Shown piece after piece: positions 1-6,905 of a stretch of 16,210 nucleotides of DNA. Every line of letters begins with the position of its first letter. Positions within the stretch are counted from its first letter, which is position 1. Source of the stretch: Candidatus Gastranaerophilales bacterium (GTDB lineage: Bacteria; Cyanobacteriota; Vampirovibrionia; Gastranaerophilales; Gastranaerophilaceae). Made by a program: the position numbers and the translations under genes. The stretch covers positions 1 through 16,210 of the forward strand of contig CALUTA010000019.1 of NCBI GenBank assembly GCA_944323585.1, read 5' to 3'. The notes under the pieces are model-generated. The model saw only the letters and a program-made list of their open reading frames with translations. It was not told the origin of the DNA and searched no databases.

Positions 1-144
1 ATAGTAACAGAATATAAGCAGATAAGCACAACTATTTCACGCAATCAAAAAAAATCTCACTATCAACTTTACCAGCTTCTTATAAAAATGAGCAACAATG
101 CGCCTGAAAACAACCTCTACAAAAAAATAGTAAAAGGTAATTAA
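1..144 (+). CDS. C-terminal end of an unrecognised protein (partial, cut by the left edge)
   Basis: Frame 1 is open from the first base to a TAA at 142-144, giving the last 47 residues of a possible protein whose start lies outside the window. The tail is polar and Lys/Asn/Gln-rich, ending LYKKIVKGN, with no motif I recognise. Its stop overlaps the stop of the minus-strand permease (141-143) by two bases, so the two genes would converge tail to tail. A 47-codon open frame could arise by chance in A+T-rich DNA, so this is tentative. If real, it shows that the permease is not followed by further co-directional transporter genes. Confidence 0.35.
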   Translation: MVTEYKQISTTISRNQKKSHYQLYQLLIKMSNNAPENNLYKKIVKGN

Positions 145-1031
145 TCTATTTCATTATAAACTATTTTTTTTCGCAGATGCCATTGAATTAAGGTAAGCCC
201 GAGGATTATAAAGAATAAAACATAGGCAATTGCGCTTGCTTTGCCAATATTAAAATATTCAAAAGCGTTCTTGTAAATTGCATATACCATAACATTTGTG
301 CTGTCAAGAGGCCCTCCCTGTGTCATAATATAAATCAGATCGAATATTTGAAAAGAACTTATGGCAGTTATAATGACAACAAAAAATATAGATGGAGCCA
401 TTAAAGGCACAGTAACATTTTTGAATGTTTGAAAATGATTAGCGCCGTCTATTTTTGCAGCTTCAAACATACTGTTGGATATTCCCGCAAGAGAAGCTAG
501 AAAAATAATCATATTGTATCCTATAAGCTTCCATACTGACACAATTATCAGCGCAGGCATAGCCCAATTTGGATCGTAAAGCCAATTTATATGGATATTC
601 AAGACATTTGCTAGAAGCCCGATATTAGGATCAAAAATCCACTCCCATACGATTCCTATAACAATCATCGGAGTAATGAAAGGGAGAAAATATGCGGTCT
701 TAAAGAATTCGGATCCTCTGATTTTAGAATTTAAAATACACGCAAGGATAAGAGGAATTATAACACCTAAAACAGAAGTGGAAACAGCAAATACAACTGT
801 ATTAACCAAAATCCTAAAAAAAAGCGGTTCTGTAAATATTTCTCTGTAATTGTCAAGACCGGCAAATACAATCGGATTAATCAAATCCCACTTTGCAAAA
901 CTAAGCCCGAAAGAGCAAATAACCGGAATAATTATAAAGACTAAAATTCCTGCAAATGCCGGCAGGACAAATAACCAGGCCGCAAATTTCTGATTATTTA
1001 GCAATTCAGTGGCAATTTTTCTTATATCCAT
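141..1031 (-). CDS. Sugar ABC transporter permease, MalF/UgpA type
   Basis: This is an inner-membrane subunit of a carbohydrate importer of the binding-protein-dependent type. The 296-aa length fits the family. Hydrophobic segments lie at about residues 16-38, 75-97, 110-130, 158-180, 213-236 and 264-285, giving the expected six helices. The cytoplasmic EAA loop that docks on the ATPase is clear: FEAAKIDGA at 189-197, followed by VPLMAP. The FLPFITP stretch near 115 and the NVMVYAIYKNAF stretch near 246 are also typical of MalF/UgpA subunits. No partner permease, solute-binding protein or ATPase is adjacent: the 5' neighbour is divergent and the 3' neighbour, if real, convergent. The substrate cannot be told from sequence; glycerol-3-phosphate, maltose-type or other sugars are all possible. 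No Shine-Dalgarno precedes the ATG, and a TATAAT lies only nine bases upstream, suggesting a very short leader. Confidence 0.94.
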   Translation of the reverse strand: MDIRKIATELLNNQKFAAWLFVLPAFAGILVFIIIPVICSFGLSFAKWDLINPIVFAGLDNYREIFTEPLFFRILVNTVVFAVSTSVLGVIIPLILACILNSKIRGSEFFKTAYFLPFITPMIVIGIVWEWIFDPNIGLLANVLNIHINWLYDPNWAMPALIIVSVWKLIGYNMIIFLASLAGISNSMFEAAKIDGANHFQTFKNVTVPLMAPSIFFVVIITAISSFQIFDLIYIMTQGGPLDSTNVMVYAIYKNAFEYFNIGKASAIAYVLFFIILGLTLIQWHLRKKIVYNEID

Positions 1032-1040
1032 GCTATATTA

Positions 1041-1046
1041 ATTATA
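1041..1046 (-). promoter_or_regulatory. Candidate -10 box for the permease gene, very short leader
   Basis: On the minus strand TATAAT is followed by nine bases and then the permease ATG. Transcription would begin two or three bases before the start codon. No convincing -35 hexamer is seen 16-18 bases upstream, so the promoter is weak or needs an activator. The whole divergent intergenic region is only 42 bases, so any -35 would fall next to the phosphomannomutase ribosome binding site (AGGGGAG, 1058-1064). Confidence 0.35.
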
Positions 1047-1073
1047 GTTTAAATATCAGGGGAGAACATAATT

Positions 1074-2531
1074 ATGAAAAAATATGAACATGCCTTCGGG
1101 AAAAATGATATAAGAGGGATTTACGGCGAGGACATTACGGAAGAACTTTTTTACTCAACAGGAAGAGCTTTTGTGGAATATCTGAAAAGGCAGACTTCCA
1201 AATCTGAAAAAAATATATGGATAACTGTTACAAGAGATGCAAGAACCCACTCCCCTTCACTTGCTGAAGCTCTTATAAAAGGAATCACATCGACAGGCGC
1301 AAATGTTGTCAATCTCGGGCTCGCCCCGACACCAATCGGATATTACAGCGAAGTAGCCGGTGTTCCCTCTGAAATTACGGGCGGCGAAAAAGTTGCCGGC
1401 GCAATGATAATCACGGCAAGCCACAACCCGAAAGAATATAACGGAATGAAGATGACTTATGCAGGAAGAACTTTAAATGAAGGTCAAATTAAAGAAGTTA
1501 AAGAACTTGCCTTCAAAGAACTTGAAACAAAGAAAAATTCCGCCTCTAACGGGAAAATCGTAGAATATAATATTATCCCCGACTACATAAAAGATATGAA
1601 AAACCGCTTTGGCGAAATAGGAAAAGGTATAAAAATTGTTGTCGACAGTGCGAACGCAACAGGCGGAGTTGTAGGCCCCGAATTATACAGAAAACTCGGA
1701 TGTGATGTAATTGAACTGTTTTCGGAGCCAGACGGAAACTTTCCGAATCACCACCCTAATCCGAGCGATCTTAAAACTCTTAAAATTATTGAAGAAACTG
1801 TTGTTGAAAACAAGGCAGACGCAGGAATTGCCTATGATGGCGACAGCGACAGAATAGGGGTGATTACACCTGACGGAAAGCCACTTACAGGTGACAAACT
1901 TCTGCTTATTTATGCGCAGGATCTTCTTGATTCTATTGACGACAAAAGCAAACTTACTGTTGTAAGCGAAGTTAAATGCTCTCAAGTGCTTTTTGACAGT
2001 ATTAACAATGCCGGCGGGCATGCGGTTATGTGCAAAACAGGCCACGGATACATCAAAGACAAAATGAAAGAAACAAATGCGCTTCTGGCAGGAGAAATGA
2101 GCGGTCACACCTTCTTCAAGGATAAATATTATGGATTTGATGATGCAATATACGCAGGATGCAGAATAATTGAGATTATCGCAAAAAACAAGAAAAAAAA
2201 TCAGAATTTCAAGCTTCAGGATATGCTAAAACCCTTTAATGCAGTTTGTTCATCAGATGAAGTAAGGTTTCCCTGCCCGAACGAGAAGAAAAAAGAAACA
2301 CTTGAAAAAGTTAAACACTGCATAGAAGCAAATTCAAACCTGTTTGGCAGCCAGATAAAAGACATAATTACTCTCGACGGTATGAGAATTGTTTTTGACG
2401 GAGGCTTTGCTCTAATCAGACAGAGCAACACAGAACCCGTTTTTACTCTCAGATTTGAGGGAAAAACAAAAGAAGATTGCGAAAGATACAAAACTTGTAT
2501 GATTAAAACTCTGGAAGAAGTATTAAAATAA
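1074..2531 (+). CDS. Phosphomannomutase/phosphoglucomutase (alpha-D-phosphohexomutase family)
   Basis: The cytoplasmic enzyme interconverts hexose 6-phosphate and hexose 1-phosphate, supplying GDP-mannose or UDP-glucose for envelope polysaccharide. At 485 aa it has full family length with all four domain signatures: the phosphoserine loop ITASHNP with Ser116, the magnesium loop DGDSDR with Asp255, Asp257 and Asp259, the sugar-binding loop GEMSGH (Glu341, Ser343, His345), and the C-terminal phosphate loop RQSNTEP (449-455). The GEMSGH form fits PMM/PGM of the AlgC/ManB group better than phosphoglucosamine mutase; glucose versus mannose preference cannot be decided here. The ATG has a good AGGGGAG site (1058-1064). 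The next gene starts four bases after the stop, suggesting one transcript. No terminator lies before the ribosomal genes, so readthrough into rpsE is possible. Confidence 0.95.
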   Translation: MKKYEHAFGKNDIRGIYGEDITEELFYSTGRAFVEYLKRQTSKSEKNIWITVTRDARTHSPSLAEALIKGITSTGANVVNLGLAPTPIGYYSEVAGVPSEITGGEKVAGAMIITASHNPKEYNGMKMTYAGRTLNEGQIKEVKELAFKELETKKNSASNGKIVEYNIIPDYIKDMKNRFGEIGKGIKIVVDSANATGGVVGPELYRKLGCDVIELFSEPDGNFPNHHPNPSDLKTLKIIEETVVENKADAGIAYDGDSDRIGVITPDGKPLTGDKLLLIYAQDLLDSIDDKSKLTVVSEVKCSQVLFDSINNAGGHAVMCKTGHGYIKDKMKETNALLAGEMSGHTFFKDKYYGFDDAIYAGCRIIEIIAKNKKKNQNFKLQDMLKPFNAVCSSDEVRFPCPNEKKKETLEKVKHCIEANSNLFGSQIKDIITLDGMRIVFDGGFALIRQSNTEPVFTLRFEGKTKEDCERYKTCMIKTLEEVLK

Positions 2532-2535
2532 TAGT

Positions 2536-3126
2536 ATGAACGACAGCGAAAAAAATACAATAATTGTTGGAGTGTTAAGCTTCATATTAATATCAATAAT
2601 GCTTTTCAGCAACGGAGATTTTGATGAATACGGAAACTTTACGGGGACCAAATACGGAGATTTCGGGACTACACAAATCACCGATAATTTATATGTTGAC
2701 AATATTAATGAAGGTCCTATGAACTTTGATGAGGCTGAAGAATACTGCTATCACAGAGGGATGGAGCTTCCAACCAGAGAACAGGCCTGGGAAATGTGGC
2801 GGGCATCAGCTAATTGTAAAATTTCAATGGTTTTGAATAATCACATTATTAAAGACAAACAAACTTTTCTAAAATCCTGCCACAACCTTGATCAGGGCTG
2901 TCTGGTTCCGGCAAATCAGGTAAATTATTTCTGCAATGCAAATAAAGATCTCTTGTTTTTGGACGAGAAAGTTTACCGCTACGGCCAATACTGGTTAAAA
3001 GATAAATTTGACAAAAACGGACATTATACAGCCAACTTCATTAACGGAATGTCAAATGCCTACGCTGATAACATAAAACTTCTCGGTGTAAGATGCGTAA
3101 GAACAATTGTGCCTTCGACCAAATAA
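2536..3126 (+). CDS. Membrane-anchored protein with Lcl_C/DUF1566-like domain
   Basis: This 196-aa protein has no firm function. Residues 9-25 form one hydrophobic helix near the N-terminus, with no clear signal-peptidase site, so it is probably an anchor with the rest outside the cytoplasm. The body resembles the Lcl_C (DUF1566)/FISUMP fold, related to formylglycine-generating-enzyme and C-type-lectin-like folds. It has an early MELPTREQAWEMW block (76-88) and a closing segment QYWLKD...NGMSNAY...GVRCVR (151-189), which matches the usual YWSS...G...VRCVR ending. Six cysteines (71, 94, 115, 122, 133, 187) would allow disulfides. It starts four bases after the phosphomannomutase stop with only a weak ribosome site (GAAG), suggesting coupling. 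The family assignment rests on motif look alone. Confidence 0.6.
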   Translation: MNDSEKNTIIVGVLSFILISIMLFSNGDFDEYGNFTGTKYGDFGTTQITDNLYVDNINEGPMNFDEAEEYCYHRGMELPTREQAWEMWRASANCKISMVLNNHIIKDKQTFLKSCHNLDQGCLVPANQVNYFCNANKDLLFLDEKVYRYGQYWLKDKFDKNGHYTANFINGMSNAYADNIKLLGVRCVRTIVPSTK

Positions 3127-3130
3127 GTGC

Positions 3131-3162
3131 TTGATTTAATTTTTTTTTGATGTTAGTATAAT
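3131..3162 (+). promoter_or_regulatory. Candidate promoter for the rpsE-rpmD-rplO-secY unit
   Basis: A perfect TATAAT lies at 3157-3162. TTGATT at 3131-3136 is the nearest -35-like element but its 20-base spacing is longer than usual; a poly-T tract fills the spacer. Predicted transcription from about 3169 would give a leader of roughly 110 bases before rpsE. I saw no strong hairpin or ribosomal-protein binding mimic in that leader; only a weak AAAAC/GTTTT pairing near 3206-3221. Confidence 0.42.
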
Positions 3163-3277
3163 TTTTGTCAGAAAAGTTACTCACGAATATGAATTCCAAT
3201 AGCTTGAAAACAGCTTTGTTTTGGCATGTTCGAAAAAGAATAGATGTTTTATTAAATTAATATGAAAGGTAAAATCA

Positions 3278-3925
3278 ATGGATTTAGAAAACAAAGATGA
3301 AATTTCTTCAGAAGTAACAGAAACTGTAACCGAAGCAGTTGAAGAAGTTGTAGAATCAGTAGATTCAACAGAAGAAGAAAAACCTGCAAGAGGCAGAAAA
3401 GGCCGCGGCAGAAAACAAAAAATTGAAACAGTAGAAGAAAAACCGCAAAGCGAATGGACAGAAAGAGTTGTTCAAATCAGCCGTGTAACCAAGGTTGTTA
3501 AAGGCGGTAAAAAATTAAGCTTCCGTGCAATCGTAATTGTCGGAAACCAAAAAGGTCAGGTAGGCGTAGGATGCGCAAAAGCATCTGAAGTTATCATTGC
3601 TATTCAAAAAGCAATTGCAGACGGCCGCAAAAACCTTATCACAGTACCGATTTTCAAAACAACAATTCCGCATCCGATTACAGGACGTTCAGGTGCAGGT
3701 GCCGTAATGCTCAGACCGGCTTCTCAAGGTACAGGTATTATCGCCGGCGGTGCGGTTCGTTCAGTTCTTGAACTTGCAGGTATTGAAAACATTCTTTCAA
3801 AATCTTTAGGTTCAAAATCTCCGCTTAACGCAGCAAACGCAACAATTGCCGCTTTGAAAGCTCTTACACCTTTCAGCGACGTTGCTAAAAAACGCGGTTT
3901 GACAATGGCTGAACTTTTAAACTAA
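3278..3925 (+). CDS. rpsE: 30S ribosomal protein S5 with extended N-terminus
   Basis: S5 sits in the small-subunit body, contacts the decoding region and mRNA entry, and supports translational fidelity. The conserved core starts near Trp60 and matches the E. coli protein throughout: RVTKVVKGGKKLSF, the KASEVIIAIQKA helix, the RPASQGTGIIAGG segment, and the end KRGLTMAELL. At 215 aa it is about 50 residues longer than the 166-aa E. coli protein. The excess is N-terminal: an acidic Glu/Val/Thr-rich stretch (3-34) followed by a basic RGRKGRGRK patch (38-46). AAAGG about nine bases upstream of the ATG supports this start, so the extension is probably translated. First gene of a four-gene ribosomal unit; L18 and L6 are not upstream as they would be in the usual spc order. 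Confidence 0.97.
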   Translation: MDLENKDEISSEVTETVTEAVEEVVESVDSTEEEKPARGRKGRGRKQKIETVEEKPQSEWTERVVQISRVTKVVKGGKKLSFRAIVIVGNQKGQVGVGCAKASEVIIAIQKAIADGRKNLITVPIFKTTIPHPITGRSGAGAVMLRPASQGTGIIAGGAVRSVLELAGIENILSKSLGSKSPLNAANATIAALKALTPFSDVAKKRGLTMAELLN

Positions 3926-4008
3926 CCGGAAGGTTAATTGTTTAAAAAAATTTAAAAGCGACCATTAAATATAAGTCACAGATAAAACAATAAAAAGGAA
4001 TTAACAAA

Positions 4009-4191
4009 ATGGCAGATAAAAAATTAAAAATCAAATTGGTTAAAAGCCTTATCGGTGCTTCCGAAGCTCAAAGAAAAGTTGTAAGAGGCCTTGGCTTTAC
4101 AAAGAAAGATCAGGTTGTTGAACACGCAGACAGTGCAACAATCAGAGGTATGATCAACAAAGTTCCGCACTTATTGGAAGTTGCAGAATAA
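4009..4191 (+). CDS. rpmD: 50S ribosomal protein L30
   Basis: A small large-subunit protein of 60 aa, the normal bacterial length. The family pattern is clear: LKIKLVKSLIGA at the start, then QRKVVRGLGFTKKDQVV and the final GMINKVPHLLEV. It lies between rpsE and rplO as in the standard spc operon. The gaps on either side (83 and 59 bases) are wider than typical for this cluster, but each gene has its own Shine-Dalgarno, here AAGGA at 3995-3999. No promoter or terminator is seen in the gaps, so co-transcription is likely. Confidence 0.97.
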   Translation: MADKKLKIKLVKSLIGASEAQRKVVRGLGFTKKDQVVEHADSATIRGMINKVPHLLEVAE

Positions 4192-4250
4192 ATTTAATAC
4201 TGCGTAAGTTAACGCGAGCGGTACACATTTAAAATAAAGGAAAAAGAAAA

Positions 4251-4703
4251 ATGACAGATATGATTACATTAGAAAACTTGCAACCCGCAGAAGGCTCAAC
4301 CCACAAAATTAAAAGAGTAGGCAGAGGCCGTTCATCAGGCAGAGGTAAAACATCTTGCCGCGGCCACAACGGTGAAGGCCAAAGATCAGGCAGCTCTTCA
4401 AAAAGAGGATTTGAAGGCGGTCAGATGCCATCATACAGAAGATTGCCGAAATTAAAAGGCTTCCAGGTTTACAAAAAACCTGTATCGGCTGAAATTAATG
4501 TTGGCAGACTTGCTCAGTTAGGGTTGAAAGAAGTTACTCTTGCAGCACTTAAAGAAGCAGGAAAAGCTCATCCTACGGCAGATTTGCTGAGAATTCTCGG
4601 AAACGGTGAAATCAGCGAAGCCATCACTGTAAAAGCTAACTACGTTTCACCATCAGCAAAAGAAAAAATTGAAAAAGCAGGCGGAAAGGTTGAGTTAATA
4701 TAA
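4251..4703 (+). CDS. rplO: 50S ribosomal protein L15
   Basis: L15 is a late-assembly protein of the large subunit. The 150-aa length is normal. The glycine/arginine-rich N-terminal tail that threads into 23S rRNA is plain (VGRGRSSGRGKTSCRGHNGEGQRSG, in part at 23-47). It is followed by FEGGQMPSYRRLPKLKGF and the C-terminal ISEAITVKANYVSPSAKEKIEKAGG block. AAAGGA at 4236-4241 serves the ATG at 4251; a second ATG at codon 4 (4260) is a less likely start. The TAA stop shares its last A with the secY ATG (TAATG), indicating translational coupling between L15 and SecY synthesis. Confidence 0.98.
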   Translation: MTDMITLENLQPAEGSTHKIKRVGRGRSSGRGKTSCRGHNGEGQRSGSSSKRGFEGGQMPSYRRLPKLKGFQVYKKPVSAEINVGRLAQLGLKEVTLAALKEAGKAHPTADLLRILGNGEISEAITVKANYVSPSAKEKIEKAGGKVELI

Positions 4704-6040
4704 TGGCACAAGGTATAAAAATGCCGACAACTGATGATTTGATGTCAATGTGGCAGGCTTCAGGCTTGAAACAAAAGATCATTTTTACATTTTTAATGAT
4801 TGCTGCGTTCAGGTTTGGAGTTCAAATGCCATTGTATGGCATAAATAACCAGGTTTTTGCAAATATTGCCCAGGGAAATAATATCATTGGATTTCTTGAT
4901 TTATTTTCCGGTGGAGCTTTAGGTAAAGTATCAATATTTGCACTTGGTATCGGACCTTACATTACGGCATCAATTATCATGCAACTTGTTTCTGTTGTAA
5001 TTCCTTCACTGGAAAAACTTCAGAAAGAAGAAGGCGAGGCCGGCAGACGCAAATTATCACAATATACCCGTGTATTTACCGTGGTTCTGGCAGTATTCCA
5101 GTCAATAGTATTTATGCTGTTTATGCGGCATCTGCCAGGAGCCATTGCACCGAATGTAAATCACTTCATGTTTTATATCAGTTCAATAGCGGTACTTACA
5201 GCAGGGTCAATTCTTGTAATGTGGATTTCCGAATTGATAACGGAAAAAGGTATAGGCAACGGCGGATCATTAATAATCTTTGTAGGTATCCTCTCCGGAA
5301 TCCCTGTATATGCCTCCAGAACTTTTGAAATGGTTCAAAAAAGCACGGCTATGCAGCTTGGATTGCTTGGATTACTTACAATATTTTTTGTTACAATGAT
5401 TTTCATTGTAATTATGCAGGAAGCAGTTAGAAAGGTTATTATTGTAAATCCCAAAAGACAGGTCGGAAACAAAGTTTACGGCGGAATGAACTCTTACATT
5501 CCATTCAAGCTCAATCCGGGCGGCGTTATGCCTATAATCTTTGCAATAGCAATTTTGCTTTTCCCGTCTACAGTTTTAAGTATAGTGGGACAGGCAAACT
5601 TTAATTCCGTAGCGGTTAAAAATTTTGTTGTTAAATTAACAACAATAATGAGTCCTGACGGAATTGTTTATTACGGATTGTATTTTCTGTTAATCGTTGC
5701 ACTGACATTCTTCTACGCATCAATTATGCCGAATATGCAGCCAAAAGATATTGCAAACAACCTTAAAAAATACGGTTCCTCAATTCCCGGTATCAAACCC
5801 GGCAAACCGACAGCAGATGCCCTTGATAAAATATTATCAAAAACAACGTTTATCGGTGCTATGGGGCTTGGTATCATTGCTCTGGTTCCGTCTTTTGCAA
5901 GCTACATTACAAACATCAAAACACTGCAAGGTATCGGAGCTACTTCTCTGATAATCATGGTTGGTGTTGCGCTTGATTTAATCAATCAGGTAAGAACACA
6001 CCTTCTTGCGAGAAATTATGAATCTTTCCTGAAAGAATAA
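4703..6040 (+). CDS. secY: Preprotein translocase subunit SecY
   Basis: SecY is the pore-forming subunit of the Sec translocon, working with SecE, SecG and SecA to export and insert proteins. At 445 aa it has full length with the expected ten-helix hydrophobic pattern. Signatures seen include GIGPYITASIIMQL (82-95, TM2 and plug area), EEGEAGRRKLSQYTR (109-123), a GNGGSLIIF block in TM4, the VNPKRQVGNKVYGG cytoplasmic loop leading to NPGGVMPIIFA, and a C-terminal NQVRTHLLARNYESFL tail. The start codon overlaps the rplO stop. In most bacteria adk, map or infA follows secY; here a strong terminator follows instead. Confidence 0.98.
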   Translation: MAQGIKMPTTDDLMSMWQASGLKQKIIFTFLMIAAFRFGVQMPLYGINNQVFANIAQGNNIIGFLDLFSGGALGKVSIFALGIGPYITASIIMQLVSVVIPSLEKLQKEEGEAGRRKLSQYTRVFTVVLAVFQSIVFMLFMRHLPGAIAPNVNHFMFYISSIAVLTAGSILVMWISELITEKGIGNGGSLIIFVGILSGIPVYASRTFEMVQKSTAMQLGLLGLLTIFFVTMIFIVIMQEAVRKVIIVNPKRQVGNKVYGGMNSYIPFKLNPGGVMPIIFAIAILLFPSTVLSIVGQANFNSVAVKNFVVKLTTIMSPDGIVYYGLYFLLIVALTFFYASIMPNMQPKDIANNLKKYGSSIPGIKPGKPTADALDKILSKTTFIGAMGLGIIALVPSFASYITNIKTLQGIGATSLIIMVGVALDLINQVRTHLLARNYESFLKE

Positions 6041-6063
6041 GTTTCATAGTTTATAGTTTAGCT

Positions 6064-6098
6064 AAAAATAGCCTCATATACTTTGAGGCTATTTTTTT
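6064..6098 (+). terminator. Intrinsic terminator of the ribosomal/secY unit
   Basis: AATAGCCTC (6067-6075) pairs with GAGGCTATT (6085-6093) around a nine-base loop; A-U pairs extend the stem outward, and a run of seven T follows. It lies 24 bases after the secY stop. The A-rich left flank means it could also work on the opposite strand. Confidence 0.95.
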
Positions 6099-6191
6099 AC
6101 GTAAAAATAGCAATTTTATGCAATGAAAACAGGCTGAAAATTTAATATCATAAAAATGTAAATCCTCAACTCTTCTGATTGCTCAGTTTAT

Positions 6192-6217
6192 GCCCCTTCA
6201 AAAGGGGCTTTTCTTTT
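6192..6217 (+). terminator. Second terminator-like hairpin in the secY-pilZ gap
   Basis: GCCCCTT (6192-6198) pairs with AAGGGGC (6202-6208) around a three-base loop, followed by TTTTCTTTT. Its form is that of an intrinsic terminator, yet no open frame with a ribosome site ends just before it. It may back up the first terminator or end a short untranslated transcript from the 90 bases between the two. Confidence 0.8.
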
Positions 6218-6234
6218 ACGAATTGTTAATATTT

Positions 6235-6263
6235 TTGCATTTTAAGAGGAATTAAGGTATTAT
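6235..6263 (+). promoter_or_regulatory. Promoter of the PilZ/decarboxylase unit
   Basis: TTGCAT (6235-6240) and TATTAT (6258-6263) are separated by 17 bases, the ideal spacing. Transcription would start near 6270, giving a short leader with GAAAGGG as the ribosome site before the ATG at 6298. It lies directly after the second terminator, so this unit is insulated from secY transcription. Confidence 0.7.
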
Positions 6264-6297
6264 ATCATCATAAAGACATCTTTGAAAGGGTAAATAC

Positions 6298-6894
6298 ATG
6301 AGAGAATTAATCGAAAACAATCAGCGCATTACAATGGTTACATATGACTTCAGAAATGCAAATAAAGGCACTATTGTTGATGTTCAGCCGGACAATTTCA
6401 CTATAGAACTTGACTATGATCCTAAAGGTGTCTTAAAAAGTAATTACTGCGAATTTTACACACAAACATCAAATGGTATTTTATACTTTGATTCATATGC
6501 AAAAGATATTGACGGAAGAAAAGTTACAATTGCAAGCCCTGCCAAACATAAGTTTTTGCAAAGACGTCGTTTTACCCGTATAAAATATATGCACGACCTT
6601 AAGCTTGTTTGCGACGGCAATTCTTATGACATTTCAACCCTTGATATATCTGCAGGCGGTATGAAATTCGTAACACATTGCAATCTGGATATAGAAGGTG
6701 AATATAACATAACGCTGCCATTGTCTGATGAAATGAGTGTTGATTGCATATTTTGCCCTATAAGAATAGAAAAAAATATGAATGGTGAAACCGGTTACAC
6801 CGTATCAGGCGAATTTAAGTTTACTGATAACAAGATTAAACTTACAATTATTCAATATTGTTCAAAACGCAGTCTTGAAATATCTAACAAATAA
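6298..6894 (+). CDS. PilZ-domain c-di-GMP receptor, YcgR-like layout
   Basis: A soluble 198-aa cytoplasmic protein. The C-terminal half carries both PilZ hallmarks: the arginine motif RRFTR (90-94, an RxxxR) preceded by LQR, and the DISAGG motif (116-121, D/NxSxxG) about 22 residues later. Together these bind cyclic di-GMP in the family. The N-terminal half (about 1-85) is a beta-rich region resembling the YcgR_2-type domain that precedes PilZ in flagellar-brake proteins. No output enzyme domain or membrane helix is present, so it probably acts by protein contact. It shares an 11-base gap with the following decarboxylase-type gene, suggesting one transcript. Which process it controls (motility, envelope polysaccharide, or its neighbour) cannot be told from sequence. 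Confidence 0.88.
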   Translation: MRELIENNQRITMVTYDFRNANKGTIVDVQPDNFTIELDYDPKGVLKSNYCEFYTQTSNGILYFDSYAKDIDGRKVTIASPAKHKFLQRRRFTRIKYMHDLKLVCDGNSYDISTLDISAGGMKFVTHCNLDIEGEYNITLPLSDEMSVDCIFCPIRIEKNMNGETGYTVSGEFKFTDNKIKLTIIQYCSKRSLEISNK

Positions 6895-6905
6895 GAGGCA
6901 ACAAA

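Noticed and set aside
1683..2108. A 141-codon open frame antisense to the phosphomannomutase gene
   Set aside because: It lies wholly inside a gene with intact catalytic motifs, its protein is low in recognisable pattern, and it has no promoter or ribosome site that I can see.
3163..3277. Riboswitch or ribosomal-protein-binding leader before rpsE
   Set aside because: Only a weak five-base pairing could be found; nothing matches a known leader class.
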